A stretch of DNA of 64,000 bases from Sphingomonas sp. S2M10 (GCF_012650175.1 NZ_JAAILI010000089.1:1-64000); one strand, 5' to 3'; shown: positions 1-9,924, counted from the first letter of the stretch. Numbers and translations: made by a program. Notes: generated from the letters alone by a model not told the origin.

Positions 1-69
1 GGGGGAGGGGTTGGGGCGGGGCTGTGTCTCACCGAGACCAACGCACGTTCTGGAATCCCTCCACCCCAA

Positions 70-91
70 CCCCTCCTCCAAGGAGGAGGGG
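70..91. terminator. Perfect hairpin downstream of rnc
   Basis: Two 10-base arms (CCCCTCCTCC and GGAGGAGGGG) separated by AA form a perfect hairpin just past the 3' end of rnc. Reading leftwards, the direction of rnc, no T-run follows; on the plus strand a short CTTATT follows. It may stop transcription arriving from the left or stabilise the rnc 3' end. The rest of bases 1-101 shows no gene. Confidence 0.45.
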
Positions 92-101
92 CTTATTAGG
101 C

Positions 102-770
102 TTAGGACGAGCTCAGCTTGGCCAACAGCGCTGCCGCCGCGGCGGTTTCGGCTTCCTGCTTGTTGCTGCCCTCGGCACTTGCTTCGGCGAGCTTGCCGAT
201 CGACACCTTCACCGTGAAGCGCGGCGCGTGGTTGGGGCCGGAGCGGTCGACGATCTCATATTCGGGCGGCCGGCGGTTGCGTGCGGCGGCCCATTCCTGG
301 AGCGCCGACTTGGGGTGCTTGGGCGCCTTGGCGTGTTCGTCGATCCGATTGCCCCAGGCCTTGCGCACGAAGGCGCGCGCCGCATCGAGCCCGGCCTCGC
401 GATACCAGGCGCCGATCAGCGCCTCCATCACGTCGCCCAGTACATTGTCGCTGTCCGCGGCGCCATCGTCGCGCGCCTGCTTGCCGAGGCGGAGATGCGG
501 CACCACGCCCAGTTCGCGCGCGACATCGGCGCAGACCGGGCCGGTCACCAGCGAGTTCAGCCGGCGGGAGAGCGCGCCCTCGGGCTCTTCCGGAAACCGC
601 TCGAACAGCCATTCGGCAACCACCAGGCCGAGCACCCGGTCGCCGAGGAATTCCAGCCGCTGGTAGTTGCCGGCGGCCTGGCTGCCATGAGTCAACGCCC
701 GCTGGAAGGCGGGCAGGTCCTTGGCGGGACGGCCGAAGGTCTTCTCGACCCAGCCGCCCAGATCGGGCAC
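102..770 (-). CDS. rnc: Ribonuclease III
   Basis: Endonuclease for double-stranded RNA that processes rRNA precursors and structured mRNAs. The N-terminal catalytic domain carries the family signature as QRLEFLGDRVLGLVV, and the later D-x-MEALIGA acidic motif (DVMEALIGAWY) supplies the second set of metal ligands. A double-stranded RNA-binding domain follows (KSALQEWAAA through the Ala-rich end). I chose the GTG at 770, two bases after the lepB stop, because GGAGAAGG lies 9 bases upstream and the resulting 222 residues is the usual family length. An upstream ATG at 836 would overlap lepB by 64 bases. The lepB-rnc order is the common bacterial operon; era, often next, is not in the window. Confidence 0.95.
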   Translation of the reverse strand: MPDLGGWVEKTFGRPAKDLPAFQRALTHGSQAAGNYQRLEFLGDRVLGLVVAEWLFERFPEEPEGALSRRLNSLVTGPVCADVARELGVVPHLRLGKQARDDGAADSDNVLGDVMEALIGAWYREAGLDAARAFVRKAWGNRIDEHAKAPKHPKSALQEWAAARNRRPPEYEIVDRSGPNHAPRFTVKVSIGKLAEASAEGSNKQEAETAAAAALLAKLSSS

Positions 771-772
771 GC

Positions 773-1636
773 TCAGAAGCCTTCTCCGATCCGGCTCCAC
801 CGCGCCGCGGTGAACCAGGTCCAGGGGAGCAGCCAATTGGCGCCGCCGTCGGTCGACCAGAAGTTCACCACGGCCTTGCCCTCGATGTTTTCGATCGGCA
901 CGAAGCCGATGCCCGAGCCATAGGGCGGCTGCTGGAAGCGGCTGTCGGTGGAATTGTCGCGGTTGTCACCCATCAGGAAGACATGGCCGGCGGGGACGGT
1001 AAACACCTGGGTGTTGTCCTGCGGGAGATTGTCCTGGTCGAGCACGTTGTACTGCTTGCCGTTCGGCAGCGTCTCGCGGAACTGCGGGATGCGGCAGATC
1101 GGCGCGCCCTTGGCGTCGGCGGTCTGGAACTGCGTGGGGCAATGGGTGAAGTTCGGCGTGATCGGCAGCACGAAATCGGCGATGCGCTGCTTGGGCACAG
1201 GCTTGCCGTTGAGGATCACTTGGCCACCCACCATCTCGATCGTGTCGCCCGGCAGGCCGATGACGCGCTTGATCCAGTCCTCGCCATTATGGTTCGGCGC
1301 CTTGAACACCACCACGTCGCCACGCGCCGGCGTACCGGGGAAGATCCTGCCCGGGATCAGCGGCACGCTCCACGGCAGCGAGTGCCTGGAATAGCCATAG
1401 TTCCACTTGGTGATGAACAGATAGTCGCCGATCAGCAGTCGCGGCAGCATGGATTCGCTGGGGATGCTGAACGGCGAGAAGATGAAGCTGCGCACCACGA
1501 ACACGATCAGCGCCAGCTTGAGCAGGAAGGTGGCAAGGTCGCGCCACTCCGACTTGGGCTTTTCCGGCTTGGCGGCAGGCACTTGCGCGGGATTGGCGCG
1601 CGATGCGCCGGGTTCGGTGGAGGCGGGCGTTTCCAT
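773..1636 (-). CDS. lepB: Signal peptidase I
   Basis: Inner-membrane serine protease that removes signal peptides from exported proteins. After a Pro/Ala-rich cytoplasmic N-terminus, one transmembrane helix (about residues 36-54) anchors it. Box B is SIPSESMLP, with Ser62 as the nucleophile; box D is DWIKRVIGLPGD, with Lys123 as the general base; box E is GDNRDNSTDSR. I used the ATG at 1636 (287 residues). A TTG at 1672 would add 12 residues but is a poor start. It lies immediately upstream of rnc, two bases apart, so the two are almost certainly co-transcribed. All catalytic boxes are intact. Confidence 0.95.
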   Translation of the reverse strand: METPASTEPGASRANPAQVPAAKPEKPKSEWRDLATFLLKLALIVFVVRSFIFSPFSIPSESMLPRLLIGDYLFITKWNYGYSRHSLPWSVPLIPGRIFPGTPARGDVVVFKAPNHNGEDWIKRVIGLPGDTIEMVGGQVILNGKPVPKQRIADFVLPITPNFTHCPTQFQTADAKGAPICRIPQFRETLPNGKQYNVLDQDNLPQDNTQVFTVPAGHVFLMGDNRDNSTDSRFQQPPYGSGIGFVPIENIEGKAVVNFWSTDGGANWLLPWTWFTAARWSRIGEGF

Positions 1637-1740
1637 GGGCACTGCTCTGCTAGGGCGCGGCGGGGAGGTCAAGCGGCGGAATGAGGCTGGAATGGGCCGG
1701 TGCGGGACGATAGGGGAGGCGTGCCACCAAGGAGATGAAC

Positions 1741-3237
1741 ATGGCCTTGCCCGACTGGACGTCGATCCAATCCCTCCCCGCCGCCAAGCTCCCCGATCTC
1801 TTCGCTGCCGATGCCGATCGGCTGTCGCGGCTGAGCGTCGATGTCGCCGGCATCCATTTCGACTGGTCCAAGACGCACCTGACGCCCGAGACGGTGTCGG
1901 CGTTCGCGGCGCTGGCGCAGCAGATGGACTTCGCGGCCAAGCGCGACGCGCTGTTCGCGGGCGAGGTGGTCAACGTGACCGAGGGCCGCGCCGCCGAGCA
2001 TACCGCCGAGCGTTATGAAGGCGCGCCGGACAGCGTCGCCCGTGCGCGTTCGCAGCATGCGCGGATGCGCGCGCTGATCGACGCGATCGAGGCCGAGGCG
2101 CTGGGGCCGATCCGCCATATCCTCCACATCGGCATCGGCGGCTCTGCGCTGGGCCCGGACCTGCTGGTCGACGCGCTGGGCCGCGACATGGACCGGTACG
2201 ACGTGGCGATCGTCTCCAATGTCGACGGCGTGGCGCTGGAAAACGCGATGGATGTCTTCGATCCGCAGGCGACGCTGCTCGTCATCGCCAGCAAGACCTT
2301 CACCACCACCGAGACGATGCTCAATGCCCAGAGCGCGCTCGCCTGGATGGCCGAGGGCGGGGTCGGGGATCCCTACGGCCAGGTGGTGGCGCTGACCGCC
2401 TCGCCCGACAAGGCGGTGGAATGGGGCGTCGACGAGACGCGGGTGCTGCCCTTCTTCGAAAGCGTCGGCGGGCGCTATTCGCTCTGGTCGTCGATCGGCT
2501 TCCCGGCGGCGCTGGCGCTGGGCTGGGACGCGTTCGAGGAACTGCTGGAAGGGGCGGCCGAGATGGACCGCCACTTCCGCCTGACCGATCTTGCGCAGAA
2601 CGCCCCGGCGCTCGCGGCGTTCGCGGACCTTTATTACAGTCAGGCCCGCGGCTGCGAGACGCGAGCCACCTTCGCCTATGACGAACGGCTGAAGCTGCTG
2701 CCGAGCTATCTCCAGCAGCTGGAGATGGAATCAAACGGCAAGCGGGTCACCGCCGAGGGCGAAGTGGTGACCTACCCGACCGCGGCGATCACCTGGGGTG
2801 GAGTCGGCACCGATGCCCAGCATGCCGTGTTCCAGCTGCTCCACCAGGGCACGCACCTCGTGCCGCTCGAATTCGTCGGCGTGATCGAAGCGGGCGACGC
2901 CCTGGCGCCGGAACATCACCGCCAGCTGCTGCTCAACATGTTCGCGCAGGGCGCGGCGCTGATGGCAGGCAAGGGGCATGAAGACCCTGCACGCAGCTAT
3001 CCGGGCGATCGCCCCTCGTCGACGCTGCTGCTCGACAGCCTCGAACCGCGTACACTGGGCGCGCTGATCGCCTTTTACGAACACCGCGTGTTCGTGAACG
3101 CGATGCTGCTCGGCATCAACCCGTTCGACCAGTTCGGCGTCGAGCTGGGCAAGGAAATGGCCAAGGCGGCGGACAAGGGCGGACTGGATTTCGACCCCTC
3201 CACCAACGACCTGATCCAGCGGGCGTTCGGCGCATGA
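1741..3237 (+). CDS. pgi: Glucose-6-phosphate isomerase
   Basis: Interconverts glucose 6-phosphate and fructose 6-phosphate. At 498 residues it has the size of the bacterial enzyme. Family motifs are visible: HIGIGGSALGPDLL in the first SIS region, IASKTFTTTETM for phosphate binding, GGRYSLWSSIG, and the C-terminal DQFGVELGK signature with the catalytic Lys. Two ATGs compete; I prefer 1741 over 1735 because AAGGAG ends six bases before it and touches the first. The stop codon overlaps the start of the next gene. In sphingomonads this enzyme serves mainly the Entner-Doudoroff and pentose routes (general knowledge). Confidence 0.96.
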   Translation: MALPDWTSIQSLPAAKLPDLFAADADRLSRLSVDVAGIHFDWSKTHLTPETVSAFAALAQQMDFAAKRDALFAGEVVNVTEGRAAEHTAERYEGAPDSVARARSQHARMRALIDAIEAEALGPIRHILHIGIGGSALGPDLLVDALGRDMDRYDVAIVSNVDGVALENAMDVFDPQATLLVIASKTFTTTETMLNAQSALAWMAEGGVGDPYGQVVALTASPDKAVEWGVDETRVLPFFESVGGRYSLWSSIGFPAALALGWDAFEELLEGAAEMDRHFRLTDLAQNAPALAAFADLYYSQARGCETRATFAYDERLKLLPSYLQQLEMESNGKRVTAEGEVVTYPTAAITWGGVGTDAQHAVFQLLHQGTHLVPLEFVGVIEAGDALAPEHHRQLLLNMFAQGAALMAGKGHEDPARSYPGDRPSSTLLLDSLEPRTLGALIAFYEHRVFVNAMLLGINPFDQFGVELGKEMAKAADKGGLDFDPSTNDLIQRAFGA

Positions 3238-3536
3238 GCGACGACGAATATGTCTTTGACGAGGCGAGCGGGGAGTGGATCCCCGCCGCCGAGGCCGCGG
3301 CCAAGGCCGAAGCGGCAGATACGGTAGAAGTGCGCGATTCGGTCGGCAACCTGCTGCAGGACGGCGACCAGGTGACGCTGATCAAGGATCTGACCGTGAA
3401 GGGCGCCGGCCAGACGCTGAAGCGCGGCACGCTGATCAAGTCCATCCGCCTGACCGGCGACGCGCAGGAAATCGACTGCAAGTTCGACGGCATCAAGGGC
3501 CTGGTGCTGCGCGCGGAGTTCGTCCGTAAGCGGTGA
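3234..3536 (+). CDS. PhnA/YjdM-type domain protein, short form
   Basis: A 100-residue protein whose C-terminal two thirds match the PhnA/YjdM domain (VRDSVGNLLQDGDQVTLIKD, then LKRGTLIKSIRLT and an IDCKFDGIKGLVL stretch). YjdM proteins were once linked to alkylphosphonate use, but the domain's molecular role is unknown. This copy lacks the N-terminal zinc ribbon of the longer form. Its N-terminus is an acidic Ala/Glu stretch instead (YVFDEASGEWIPAAEAAA). It overlaps the pgi stop by four bases (ATGA), so it is translationally coupled to pgi. A weak 4-bp stem (GGGC-AGA-GCCC) followed by TTGTTTT sits right after its stop at 3540-3557 and may terminate the pair. Confidence 0.8.
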   Translation: MSDDEYVFDEASGEWIPAAEAAAKAEAADTVEVRDSVGNLLQDGDQVTLIKDLTVKGAGQTLKRGTLIKSIRLTGDAQEIDCKFDGIKGLVLRAEFVRKR

Positions 3537-3628
3537 GACGGGCAGAGCCCTTGTTTTCGCTCCCGCCGCCCTATCTTCCTCTCGACCCTGTTCCGGCCCT
3601 TCTCGCCGGCATACCCCCGGAGTGACCC

Positions 3629-4975
3629 ATGTCCGACTATGACTTCGACCTGTTCGTGATCGGTGCGGGCTCCGGCGGCACGCGCGCCTCGCGGATGTCG
3701 GCGGCGTACGGCGCCAAGGTCGCGGTGGCCGAGGAGTATCGCGTCGGCGGCACCTGCGTGATCCGCGGCTGCGTGCCCAAAAAGCTCCTCATTTTCGGCG
3801 CGCATTTCGCCGAGGACCTCAAGGACGCGCGCCGTTTCGGCTGGGACGTGCCCGATTGCCGCTTCGATTGGCCGACGCTGCGCGACAATGTCCTCGCCGA
3901 TGTCGACCGCCTCAACGGCCTCTATACCCAGGGGCTGGAGAATAACGGCGTCACCATCCTCCACGAGCGCGCGACCGTCACCGGGCCGCACGCGGTGACG
4001 CTGGCGAGCGGCAAGGCGGTCAGCGCCAAGACCATCCTGATCGCTACCGGCGCGCATCCGCATGTGCCGAGTTTTCCCGGCAGCGAGCATGGCATCACCT
4101 CCAACGAGGTCTTCCACCTGGAGACGCTGCCCAGGCGCGTGCTGATCGCCGGCGGCGGCTATATCGCCAATGAGTTTGCCGGCATCTTCAACGAGTTCGG
4201 CTCGAAGGTTACCCTGGTCAACCGCAGCGACGTAATCCTGCGCGGCTATGACGCGCAGGTCCGCGACCGGCTGCTCCAGATCTCGATGACCAAGGGCATC
4301 GAGTTCCGCTTCTTCGCCGAGTTCGAGAAGATCGAGAAGCAGGCCGACGGTAGTCTGCTGGTGTCGATGAGCGGCCACGACCCGATCGAGGTGGACTGTG
4401 TGCTGTTCGCCACCGGGCGCGTGCCCAACACCCGGGGGCTGGGGCTGGAGCAGGTCGGCGTCCAGCTCGACGACAAGGGCGCGGTGAAAGTGGATGCGGA
4501 CAACCGCAGCACGGTCGACAGCATCTATGCGGTGGGGGACGTGACCAACCGGGTGCAGCTGACCCCGGTAGCGATCCGCGAGGGACAGGCCTTTGCCGAC
4601 ACGCTGTTCGGTGGCAAGCCACACCAGGTTGATTATCACTGCATCCCGAGCGCGGTGTTCAGCCATCCACCGATCGCCTCGGTCGGCATGACCGAGGGCG
4701 AGGCACGCAACAAGCTCGGCTCGGTGAAGGTCTACACCTCGGACTTCCGTGCGATGAAGAACGTGCTTGCCGGCCGTCACGAACGCGCGCTGTACAAGAT
4801 GATCTGCGACGGCGTGACCGGCCGGGTGGTGGGACTGCACATGATCGGTCCGGATGCGCCGGAAATCCTCCAGGCCGCCGCGGTGGCGGTGAAGGCGGGG
4901 CTGACCAAGGCGGCATTCGACGCGACCGTGGCGCTGCACCCGACGATGGCCGAGGAGCTGGTGCTGCTCAAATAA
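3629..4975 (+). CDS. gor: Glutathione-disulfide reductase
   Basis: NADPH-dependent flavoenzyme that reduces oxidised glutathione; 448 residues. The N-terminal FAD-binding motif is GAGSGGTRAS. The redox-active disulfide is in GGTCVIRGCVPKK (Cys43 and Cys48). A second Rossmann motif, GGGYIANEFAGIF, binds NADPH, and YAVGDVTNRVQLTPVAI is the second FAD contact. The C-terminal HPTMAEE holds the catalytic His/Glu pair contributed to the partner subunit. These features separate it from dihydrolipoamide dehydrogenase, which has GGTCLNVGCIPSK. It is monocistronic by spacing, and a glutathione-synthesis gene (gshA) lies 34 kb away in the same window. Confidence 0.95.
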   Translation: MSDYDFDLFVIGAGSGGTRASRMSAAYGAKVAVAEEYRVGGTCVIRGCVPKKLLIFGAHFAEDLKDARRFGWDVPDCRFDWPTLRDNVLADVDRLNGLYTQGLENNGVTILHERATVTGPHAVTLASGKAVSAKTILIATGAHPHVPSFPGSEHGITSNEVFHLETLPRRVLIAGGGYIANEFAGIFNEFGSKVTLVNRSDVILRGYDAQVRDRLLQISMTKGIEFRFFAEFEKIEKQADGSLLVSMSGHDPIEVDCVLFATGRVPNTRGLGLEQVGVQLDDKGAVKVDADNRSTVDSIYAVGDVTNRVQLTPVAIREGQAFADTLFGGKPHQVDYHCIPSAVFSHPPIASVGMTEGEARNKLGSVKVYTSDFRAMKNVLAGRHERALYKMICDGVTGRVVGLHMIGPDAPEILQAAAVAVKAGLTKAAFDATVALHPTMAEELVLLK

Positions 4976-5136
4976 TCGGCTGCAGGTGCGGTTGCCCTCC
5001 GTGGCAGCCGCGCTCGGCATCGCAGGATCGGCGATGCGGCTGCTCTCGCGCCGGTTGCGGACGTTACGCTACCGCCCCTGCGCTCGCTCCGGCCAATCGG
5101 TTGGTATCCAATCAATTCCGGCGCCAAGAATGCCCG

Positions 5137-6384
5137 CTATTCGGCCGGTGCTGCCACCGGTGCCCCGGTCTTGCGGGACAGCCAGATCGTCGTCGCCAGA
5201 TCCCAGGTGACGTTGCCTACCGTGCGCATGATGTCCGGCAGCGTTTCCACCGCGACCAGCAGTCCCAGCGGGGTGATCGGCGCGCCGATGGTCGCCGCGA
5301 CCGGCGAGATCGCGCTGACATAGCTCACCGTGCCGGGCAGGCTGACCGATCCGAGCGAGGTCAGCGTGGCGACCACGGCCCCGACCAGCAGCGTCGCGGG
5401 ATGCAGCGGCACGCCGAACCATTCGGCAATGTAGATCGCCACCGCGAAGTTCATCGCAGGGCCGGTCGAGCGGAAGATCGCCACCGCCAGCGGCAGGGTG
5501 ACGCCCGAGACGGCAACGGGCACGCCCACCTCCTCAGCGCCCTCGATCATCACCGGCAGCGTGGCGAGCGACGACTGGGTGCTGATCGCCACCGCCTGGC
5601 TGGGCAGTGCCGCGCGGAACATGCGGACAAGGCCGATGCGGCCGCCGACCACAGCGGCGGGATAGGCGAATAGCGTGATCACGCCGCCGACGCTGGCGAC
5701 GATCAGGATATAGTGGAGCAGCGCGCCGAACGCGCCGGTGCCCGCCTTGGCGCCCACGACCAGCGCCAGCGCGAACACGCCGACGGGGCCGATCCACAGC
5801 ACCCAGTCGATCACCACCAGCATCACGTCGCGTACCGCGACGAAGAAGTTGGTGAGCAGCGCGCGCGACTCGGCGGCGACGCGGGTGATCGCAAAGGCGA
5901 AGACGAGAGCGAAGATGATCAGCGACAGGAAGGCGTTCTCGGCTGCGGCCTTGACGATGTTGGCGGGGATGATCGCCGCCAGGAACTCGCCGAGCGGCGG
6001 CACCGGCCCGATCTTCTCGGCGCCGCTCAGCGCCGCGCGCAGGCTCGCGGCGGATTCCTGGGGCAGCGGCGCAATCTGCAGGAACAGCGGCGTCAGCAGC
6101 GCCGCCAGCAGTGCCGAGCAGAACAGCAGCGTCACGTAGAGCGCGATAGCGCGTCCGGCGAGCCGTCCCGCGGCGGCCGCCTCGGCGGTCGCTGTGACGC
6201 CGGTGACCAGCAGCGCCACGACCAGCGGCACGATCGTCATCTGCAGCGCGTTGAGCCAGGCCTGCCCGATCGGCTGCGCCCAAGCAGCGGCGGTCAGCCC
6301 CCCTTGCGGCGAAAAGGCCGCCAGCGCGGCGCCTGCCGCGAGCCCGGTGAGGAGGGAAAGAAGAATACGGGTAGGTTGCGACAT
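5137..6384 (-). CDS. Dicarboxylate/amino acid:cation symporter (SDF family)
   Basis: A 415-residue polytopic inner-membrane transporter of the sodium/proton:dicarboxylate symporter family (DctA/GltP/SstT type), which takes up C4-dicarboxylates or acidic amino acids. Long hydrophobic segments cover the whole length. A Ser/Thr-rich stretch [19 protein letters not shown] matches the first re-entrant loop, which in the family carries a conserved serine-rich motif. The following [20 protein letters not shown] region corresponds to the substrate- and Na-binding helix. I cannot name the substrate from sequence. It is divergent from glmM with 71 bases between them, and the 160-base gap on its 3' side holds nothing I recognise. 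Confidence 0.88.
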   Translation of the reverse strand: MSQPTRILLSLLTGLAAGAALAAFSPQGGLTAAAWAQPIGQAWLNALQMTIVPLVVALLVTGVTATAEAAAAGRLAGRAIALYVTLLFCSALLAALLTPLFLQIAPLPQESAASLRAALSGAEKIGPVPPLGEFLAAIIPANIVKAAAENAFLSLIIFALVFAFAITRVAAESRALLTNFFVAVRDVMLVVIDWVLWIGPVGVFALALVVGAKAGTGAFGALLHYILIVASVGGVITLFAYPAAVVGGRIGLVRMFRAALPSQAVAISTQSSLATLPVMIEGAEEVGVPVAVSGVTLPLAVAIFRSTGPAMNFAVAIYIAEWFGVPLHPATLLVGAVVATLTSLGSVSLPGTVSYVSAISPVAATIGAPITPLGLLVAVETLPDIMRTVGNVTWDLATTIWLSRKTGAPVAAPAE

Positions 6385-6455
6385 GCTCGCCCTTTGCAGT
6401 TTTCGTCGCTATCACAGCACGCACACAACGCGACAAGGGCGCGAGAACGAACCGC

Positions 6456-7796
6456 ATGGCAAGAAAATATTTCGGTACCGATGGCATCCGCGGCGCCACC
6501 AACCTCTCCCCGATGACCGCCGCGATGGCGATGAAGGTGGGCATGGCCGCCGGCGCGCATTTCCGCCGCGGCGATCACCGCCACCGGGTGGTGATCGGCA
6601 AGGATACCCGGCTTTCCGGCTATATGCTGGAAAACGCGATGGTCGCGGGCTTCACCAGCGTCGGGATGGACGTGGTGCTGGTCGGCCCGATGCCGACCCC
6701 GGCGGTGGCGATGCTCACCCATTCGATGCGCGCCGATCTGGGGGTGATGATCTCGGCCAGCCACAACCCCTATTTCGACAACGGCATCAAGCTGTTCGGT
6801 CCGGACGGGTTCAAGCTCTCCGACGCCGATGAGGAAGCGATCGAGGCGCTGATCGACGGCGACGTGGCGCTGGCGCCGTCCGCCGACATCGGCCGCGCCC
6901 GCCGCGTCGAGGACGCGCGCGGCCGCTATATCCACTTCGCCAAGTCCACCTTCCCGTCGGACCTGACGCTGGACGGCCTCAAGGTGGTGGTCGATTGCGC
7001 CAATGGCGCGGCGTACCAGGTAGCGCCCTCGGCGCTTTGGGAGCTGGGTGCCGAGGTGGTGACGATCGGTGTTTCGCCCAACGGCAAGAACATCAACGAC
7101 GGTGTCGGCTCGACCGCGCCGCAGGTGCTGAGCGAGACGGTGGTCGGCTCGGGCGCGGCGCTGGGCATCGCGCTGGACGGCGACGCGGATCGCCTCATCG
7201 TCGTCGACGAGACCGGCACGGTGATCGACGGCGACCAGCTGATGGCGCTGATCGCCACCGGCTGGGCGCGGCAGGGCAAGCTCGCCGGGGGCGGGCTGGT
7301 CGCCACCGTCATGTCCAATCTGGGGCTGGAGCGGCACCTCGCCGCGCAGGGCCTGGGGCTCGTGCGCACCAAGGTGGGCGATCGCTATGTGCTCGAGAAG
7401 ATGCGCGGCTCCGGCTACAATGTCGGCGGCGAGCAGAGCGGGCACATCATCCTCTCCGACTATGCGACCACCGGCGACGGGCTGGTCGCGGCGCTGCAGG
7501 TGCTGGCCGAGATCGTGCGCGCTGGCGCGCCGGCGAGCGAGGTGCTGCACCGCTTCGAGCCGTTGCCGCAGCTGCTCAAGAACGTCCGCTTCGCCGGTGG
7601 CAAGCCGCTGGAAGATGAACGGGTCAAGGACGTGATCGCCGCTGCCGAGGCCGAGCTGAAGGGCCGCGGCCGGCTGGTGATCCGCGCCTCGGGCACGGAG
7701 CCGGTGATCCGGGTGATGGCCGAGGGCGACGACAAGGCGCAGGTGGAAGTGGTGGTCGACCGAATCTGCGACGCCGTGCGCGCGGCGGCCGCCTGA
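6456..7796 (+). CDS. glmM: Phosphoglucosamine mutase
   Basis: Converts glucosamine 6-phosphate to glucosamine 1-phosphate, a committed step towards UDP-GlcNAc and cell wall. At 446 residues it has the standard length. The phosphoserine loop is [15 protein letters not shown], with Ser102 as the phosphorylated residue. The Mg-binding loop is LDGDADRL, the sugar-binding loop includes [10 protein letters not shown], and the phosphate-binding loop near the end is [14 protein letters not shown]. The N-terminal [10 protein letters not shown] is the family signature. Its last base is the first base of the next ATG, so it leads a tightly packed four-gene run. murA, further along the same pathway, is at the other end of the window. 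Confidence 0.97.
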   Translation: MARKYFGTDGIRGATNLSPMTAAMAMKVGMAAGAHFRRGDHRHRVVIGKDTRLSGYMLENAMVAGFTSVGMDVVLVGPMPTPAVAMLTHSMRADLGVMISASHNPYFDNGIKLFGPDGFKLSDADEEAIEALIDGDVALAPSADIGRARRVEDARGRYIHFAKSTFPSDLTLDGLKVVVDCANGAAYQVAPSALWELGAEVVTIGVSPNGKNINDGVGSTAPQVLSETVVGSGAALGIALDGDADRLIVVDETGTVIDGDQLMALIATGWARQGKLAGGGLVATVMSNLGLERHLAAQGLGLVRTKVGDRYVLEKMRGSGYNVGGEQSGHIILSDYATTGDGLVAALQVLAEIVRAGAPASEVLHRFEPLPQLLKNVRFAGGKPLEDERVKDVIAAAEAELKGRGRLVIRASGTEPVIRVMAEGDDKAQVEVVVDRICDAVRAAAA

Positions 7797-8020
7797 TGCT
7801 GGAGATGCGGCCCGATTGCGAGCGTTGCGGCACAGACCTGCCCGCCGATGCCGGCGGCGCCTTCATCTGCTCGTTCGAATGTACCTTCTGCGCCGAGTGC
7901 GCCGACGACATGGACGAGCGTTGTCCCAATTGCGGCGGCGAACTGCTCGATCGCCCGGCGCGGGTCGGCAGTGCGCTGAAACGCCATCCCGCTTCCACCG
8001 AGCGCAAGCACAAGAGGTAA
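7796..8020 (+). CDS. DUF1272 zinc-binding small protein
   Basis: A 74-residue protein of the DUF1272 family. It is cysteine-rich with paired Cys-x2-Cys knuckles (CERC near the N-terminus, CTFCAEC in the middle and CPNC near residue 40), consistent with a small zinc-ribbon or treble-clef fold. No enzymatic role is known for the family. The start codon overlaps the last base of glmM and the gene is five bases upstream of thiD, so it is co-transcribed. A basic tail (STERKHKR) ends the protein. Confidence 0.85.
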   Translation: MLEMRPDCERCGTDLPADAGGAFICSFECTFCAECADDMDERCPNCGGELLDRPARVGSALKRHPASTERKHKR

Positions 8021-8024
8021 GGCC

Positions 8025-9185
8025 ATGGGCGCACGCGTGCTGATCATCGCTGGCTCGGATTCCGGCGGCGGTGCCGGGATACAGGCGGACATCAAGACCG
8101 TGACCATGCTGGGTGGCCACGCGATGACCGCGATTACCGCGATCACCGCGCAAAATACGATGGGCGTGCAGGCGGTGCATCCGGTGCCGACCGAGATGGT
8201 ATCGGCGCAAATCGATTCGGTTGTGCGCGACATCGGCGTGGATGCAGTGAAGATCGGCATGATCGGCTCCGCCCGCACCGCGCTGGCGGTGGCCGAGCGG
8301 CTGACCGAACTGCCGGGCGTGCCGGTGGTGTTCGATCCCGTCATGGTCGCAACCAGCGGCGCGCGGCTCGCCGACGAGGCGACGGTGGCAGCGTTCGAGC
8401 GGCTGATGGACCGCGCCACGGTGGTGACACCGAATCTGCCGGAGCTGGAGGTGCTCGGCCGCGATCCGCAGGAGATCGTCGCGGCGCACGGCTGCGCGGT
8501 GCTGGTCAAGGGCGGGCACGGGGAAGGGCCCGAGGTGATCGACACCCTCTATTCGGCCGATCCCGAGGACCCGCCGCAGATCGAATGGCGCGACCCCAAA
8601 ATCGATACCGAGAATACCCATGGTACCGGCTGTACGCTCGCCTCCGCCATCGCCTGCGGTCTCGCCGCCGAATGGGACCTTCCCGAGGCGGTGAGCCGGG
8701 CGCGGCGCTTCGTGCGGATCGCGATGCGGGAGGCCGAGGGGCTGGGGCGCGGCCATGGGCCGATGGCGCAGCAGGCGGTGCGGCTCGACCTCAACATGAG
8801 CTTCTTCGAGCCGATGCTGAACCAGGTGACGGTGCCCGCGCAGGACCTGGCGGCGAGTGAACGCTTCTACCGGCTGCTCGGACTGCGCCAGATAGTGCGC
8901 GCCTCGCCCCGCTATGCCCGGTTCGAGACAGAGGGCGGCGCGACCTTCTCAATCGCGACCGACGAGGCCTATACCGCGCCGGTCGTCTATTTCGAATGCG
9001 GCGATCTCGACGTGACCGTCGCCTATCTCCAGCAACAGGGCTTCCGTTTCGAGCAGGAGCCCAAGGACGAGAAATGGGGTTGGCGCGAGGCGCGGCTGCG
9101 CGACCCCGCCGGCAATGCGGTTCGTCTCTATCAGGCTGGCGAGATGCGCCGCTTTCCGCCATGGCGGATCGAGGACGATGCCTGA
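8025..9185 (+). CDS. thiD: HMP/HMP-P kinase (ThiD) fused to a VOC/glyoxalase domain
   Basis: Residues 1 to about 255 are a complete Thi[18 protein letters not shown] at the N-terminus, [11 protein letters not shown] in the middle, VLVKGGH, and the anion-hole motif [16 protein letters not shown]. ThiD phosphorylates hydroxymethylpyrimidine twice in thiamine synthesis. Residues from about 262 to 386 form one VOC (glyoxalase/bleomycin-resistance type) module, starting [20 protein letters not shown] and ending with [12 protein letters not shown]. ThiD alone is usually 260-270 residues. The join reads through an ATGA at 8796-8799 that would be a classic coupled stop/start if the upstream frame were shifted by one base. 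The fusion could be genuine or reflect a one-base indel. It overlaps rnhB by eight bases. Confidence 0.88.
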   Translation: MGARVLIIAGSDSGGGAGIQADIKTVTMLGGHAMTAITAITAQNTMGVQAVHPVPTEMVSAQIDSVVRDIGVDAVKIGMIGSARTALAVAERLTELPGVPVVFDPVMVATSGARLADEATVAAFERLMDRATVVTPNLPELEVLGRDPQEIVAAHGCAVLVKGGHGEGPEVIDTLYSADPEDPPQIEWRDPKIDTENTHGTGCTLASAIACGLAAEWDLPEAVSRARRFVRIAMREAEGLGRGHGPMAQQAVRLDLNMSFFEPMLNQVTVPAQDLAASERFYRLLGLRQIVRASPRYARFETEGGATFSIATDEAYTAPVVYFECGDLDVTVAYLQQQGFRFEQEPKDEKWGWREARLRDPAGNAVRLYQAGEMRRFPPWRIEDDA

Positions 9186-9804
9186 CCTTTCCTACGAGAC
9201 ACGATATTTCCAGCTCCATGCCGGCCCGGTCGCCGGCGTGGACGAAGCCGGGCGCGGCCCGCTCGCGGGCCCCGTGGTCGCCGCCGCGGTGGTGCTGGAC
9301 CCGAAGTGCATCCCCGAAGGCATCAACGATTCCAAGGCGCTGACCGCGGCCAAGCGCGCGAAGCTGTGCGAGGAACTGCTCGCCTGCGCCAGGGTGGGGG
9401 TGGGGATCGCCAGCGTCGAGGAGATCGACCGGCTCAACATCCTCTGGGCGACGATGCTGGCGATGACGCGCGCGGTGGAGTCGCTGGGCGCTCCGCCGGC
9501 CTTCGTGCTGGTCGACGGCAATCGCTGCCCGAAATGGCACCATCGCAGCGAGGCGGTGGTCAGCGGCGACGCGCTGTGCCTGTCGATCGCCGCTGCCTCC
9601 ATTGTCGCCAAGCATCGCCGCGACTGCATGATGGTGGAGCTGGACGCGCAATTCCCGGGCTATGGCTGGGCATCGAACAAGGGCTATGGCGGCAAGGCCC
9701 ACCAGGAGGCGCTGCGGGCATTGGGCCCGACGCCGCACCATCGGCGCAGCTTCGCTCCGGTCGCGCAGGCGCACCTCGACTTCGGACCGATCGCGGCGGA
9801 ATAG
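9178..9804 (+). CDS. rnhB: Ribonuclease HII
   Basis: Cleaves RNA in RNA/DNA hybrids and removes ribonucleotides misincorporated in DNA; 208 residues. The first catalytic Asp/Glu pair is in [16 protein letters not shown], the third carboxylate in VLVDGNRCP, and [14 protein letters not shown] carries the conserved Ser/Lys region. The C-terminal [24 protein letters not shown] holds the minor-groove recognition residues. I placed the start at 9178 because the upstream part of the open frame overlaps the VOC domain and shows no homology. The gene closes the glmM operon-like run; a copy of the 95-bp inverted repeat follows 26 bases later. Confidence 0.96.
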   Translation: MPDLSYETRYFQLHAGPVAGVDEAGRGPLAGPVVAAAVVLDPKCIPEGINDSKALTAAKRAKLCEELLACARVGVGIASVEEIDRLNILWATMLAMTRAVESLGAPPAFVLVDGNRCPKWHHRSEAVVSGDALCLSIAAASIVAKHRRDCMMVELDAQFPGYGWASNKGYGGKAHQEALRALGPTPHHRRSFAPVAQAHLDFGPIAAE

Positions 9805-9830
9805 CGCCGCGCGGCCTGACCCTACCCATC

Positions 9831-9924
9831 GTTATTCCGGCGAAAGCCGGAATCCATTCGCCACTCGGTGTCCGCAGGAGCCCTGCCGTAGACCCAAATG
9901 GATCCCGGCTTCCGCCGGGATGAC
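9831..9924. repeat. 95-bp dispersed inverted repeat, copy A
   Basis: The left arm contains ATTCCGGCGAAAGCCGGAAT, itself a hairpin, followed by CCATT. The right arm mirrors it (AATGGATCCCGGC through CGGGATGAC). This is the most diverged of seven copies in the window. It lies between rnhB and the next plus-strand gene. Confidence 0.85.

Noticed and set aside
3116-5020. Long minus-strand open frame opposite gor (634 codons)
   Set aside because: Arg/His/Asp-rich, low-complexity translation without homology. It is the GC-driven shadow of gor.
7900-8030. TPP riboswitch in front of thiD
   Set aside because: thiD is internal to a tightly packed operon, with a five-base gap after DUF1272; there is no room for, or match to, a THI-box.
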